From: an uncultured Eubacteriales bacterium
GTDB lineage: Bacteria > Bacillota > Clostridia > Oscillospirales > Acutalibacteraceae
Assembly (NCBI GenBank): GCA_934444695.1
Contig: CAKSDF010000139.1
Coordinates: 1 to 5,123, forward strand
Reading direction: 5' to 3'
Length of the DNA: 5,123 nt
Shown: piece after piece, positions 5,038 through 5,123 of the stretch
Position numbering within the stretch: position 1 is the first letter of the stretch
Layout: each line of letters begins with the position of its first letter
Translations under genes and position numbers: made by a program
The notes under the pieces: generated by a model
The model's database searches: none
What the model saw: the letters and a program-made list of their open reading frames with translations, nothing else
Told to the model about the DNA's origin: nothing

Positions 5038-5119
5038 TAGGTTTTGCAAACAATCCACTGCAACGCAAAAAATGAAAAATCACAAAATTGCCATTGCGTC
5101 GCCGAAGCTGAAAAACCTA
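5038..5119. repeat. Nested inverted repeat upstream of tgt, possible leader RNA or small repeat element
   Basis: Two nested inverted repeats occupy this 82-base stretch. The outer arms are TAGGTTTT (5038-5045) and AAAACCTA (5112-5119), 8 bp perfect. The inner arms are GCAACGCAA (5060-5068) and TTGCGTCGC (5094-5102), 9 bp with one mismatch that becomes a G-U pair in minus-strand RNA. A short UUCG-like loop sits between the right arms. The element ends 55 bases before the tgt start. I recognise no known riboswitch in it, including preQ1 classes. It could be a structured tgt leader or a small interspersed palindrome. The other bases between 4984 and 5123 show no convincing promoter. Confidence 0.5.
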
Positions 5120-5123
5120 TACT

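Noticed and set aside
4984..5060. Sigma-A promoter of tgt
   Set aside because: TTGCAA with a CATTAT-like -10 at 18 bases matches only 4 of 6 positions in each box, which is expected by chance in this AT-rich stretch.
5038..5119. preQ1 riboswitch upstream of tgt
   Set aside because: The region lacks the short hairpin plus A-rich pseudoknot tail of class I and I cannot fit it to classes II or III.
4896..5123. A minus-strand frame open from the right edge into tgt
   Set aside because: It has no start codon with a ribosome binding site, and its last part overlaps tgt out of frame. An open frame of this length in AT-rich sequence can occur by chance, although the 3' end of an upstream gene cannot be completely excluded.

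Overview
The window looks like chromosomal core sequence from a spore-forming, anaerobic-type Firmicute, most likely a clostridium of the Oscillospiraceae/Ruminococcaceae kind. The grounds are strong GGAGG-type ribosome binding sites before nearly every gene, AT-rich spacers with sigma-A-like promoters, a probable spoIIM, and tgt and yajC next to a TIGR04086-type membrane protein. This is inferred from protein character and gene order; no database search was possible.

All seven recognised genes lie on the minus strand, so transcription runs from high to low coordinates. (1) 5123-4984 is a spacer upstream of tgt with a nested inverted repeat. (2) 4983-2918 holds tgt (queuosine tRNA modification), yajC (Sec accessory) and a four-helix TIGR04086/YrzE-like protein; yajC has its own good promoter in the tgt-yajC gap. 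(3) 2917-2510 is a 408-base spacer. It contains an intrinsic terminator facing the plus strand although no plus-strand gene is visible, a regularly spaced set of four 10-bp direct repeats, and the proC promoter. (4) 2509-1700 is proC, the last step of proline synthesis. (5) 1617 to the left edge is a tight cluster: probable spoIIM (engulfment), a XerD-like tyrosine recombinase, and the first 16 codons of a gene whose N-terminus resembles DUF624/YesL-type membrane proteins.

Functionally this is mostly housekeeping: tRNA wobble modification, protein export, proline synthesis, sporulation and chromosome dimer resolution. I found no CRISPR array, intact mobile element, toxin-antitoxin pair, defence system or RNA gene. 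The points worth a second look are the phased repeats and orphan terminator upstream of proC, a glutamine in place of the usual catalytic histidine in the recombinase, the nested inverted repeat upstream of tgt, and a possible sigma-E-type promoter before spoIIM. I do not see convincing evidence of an undescribed multi-gene system.
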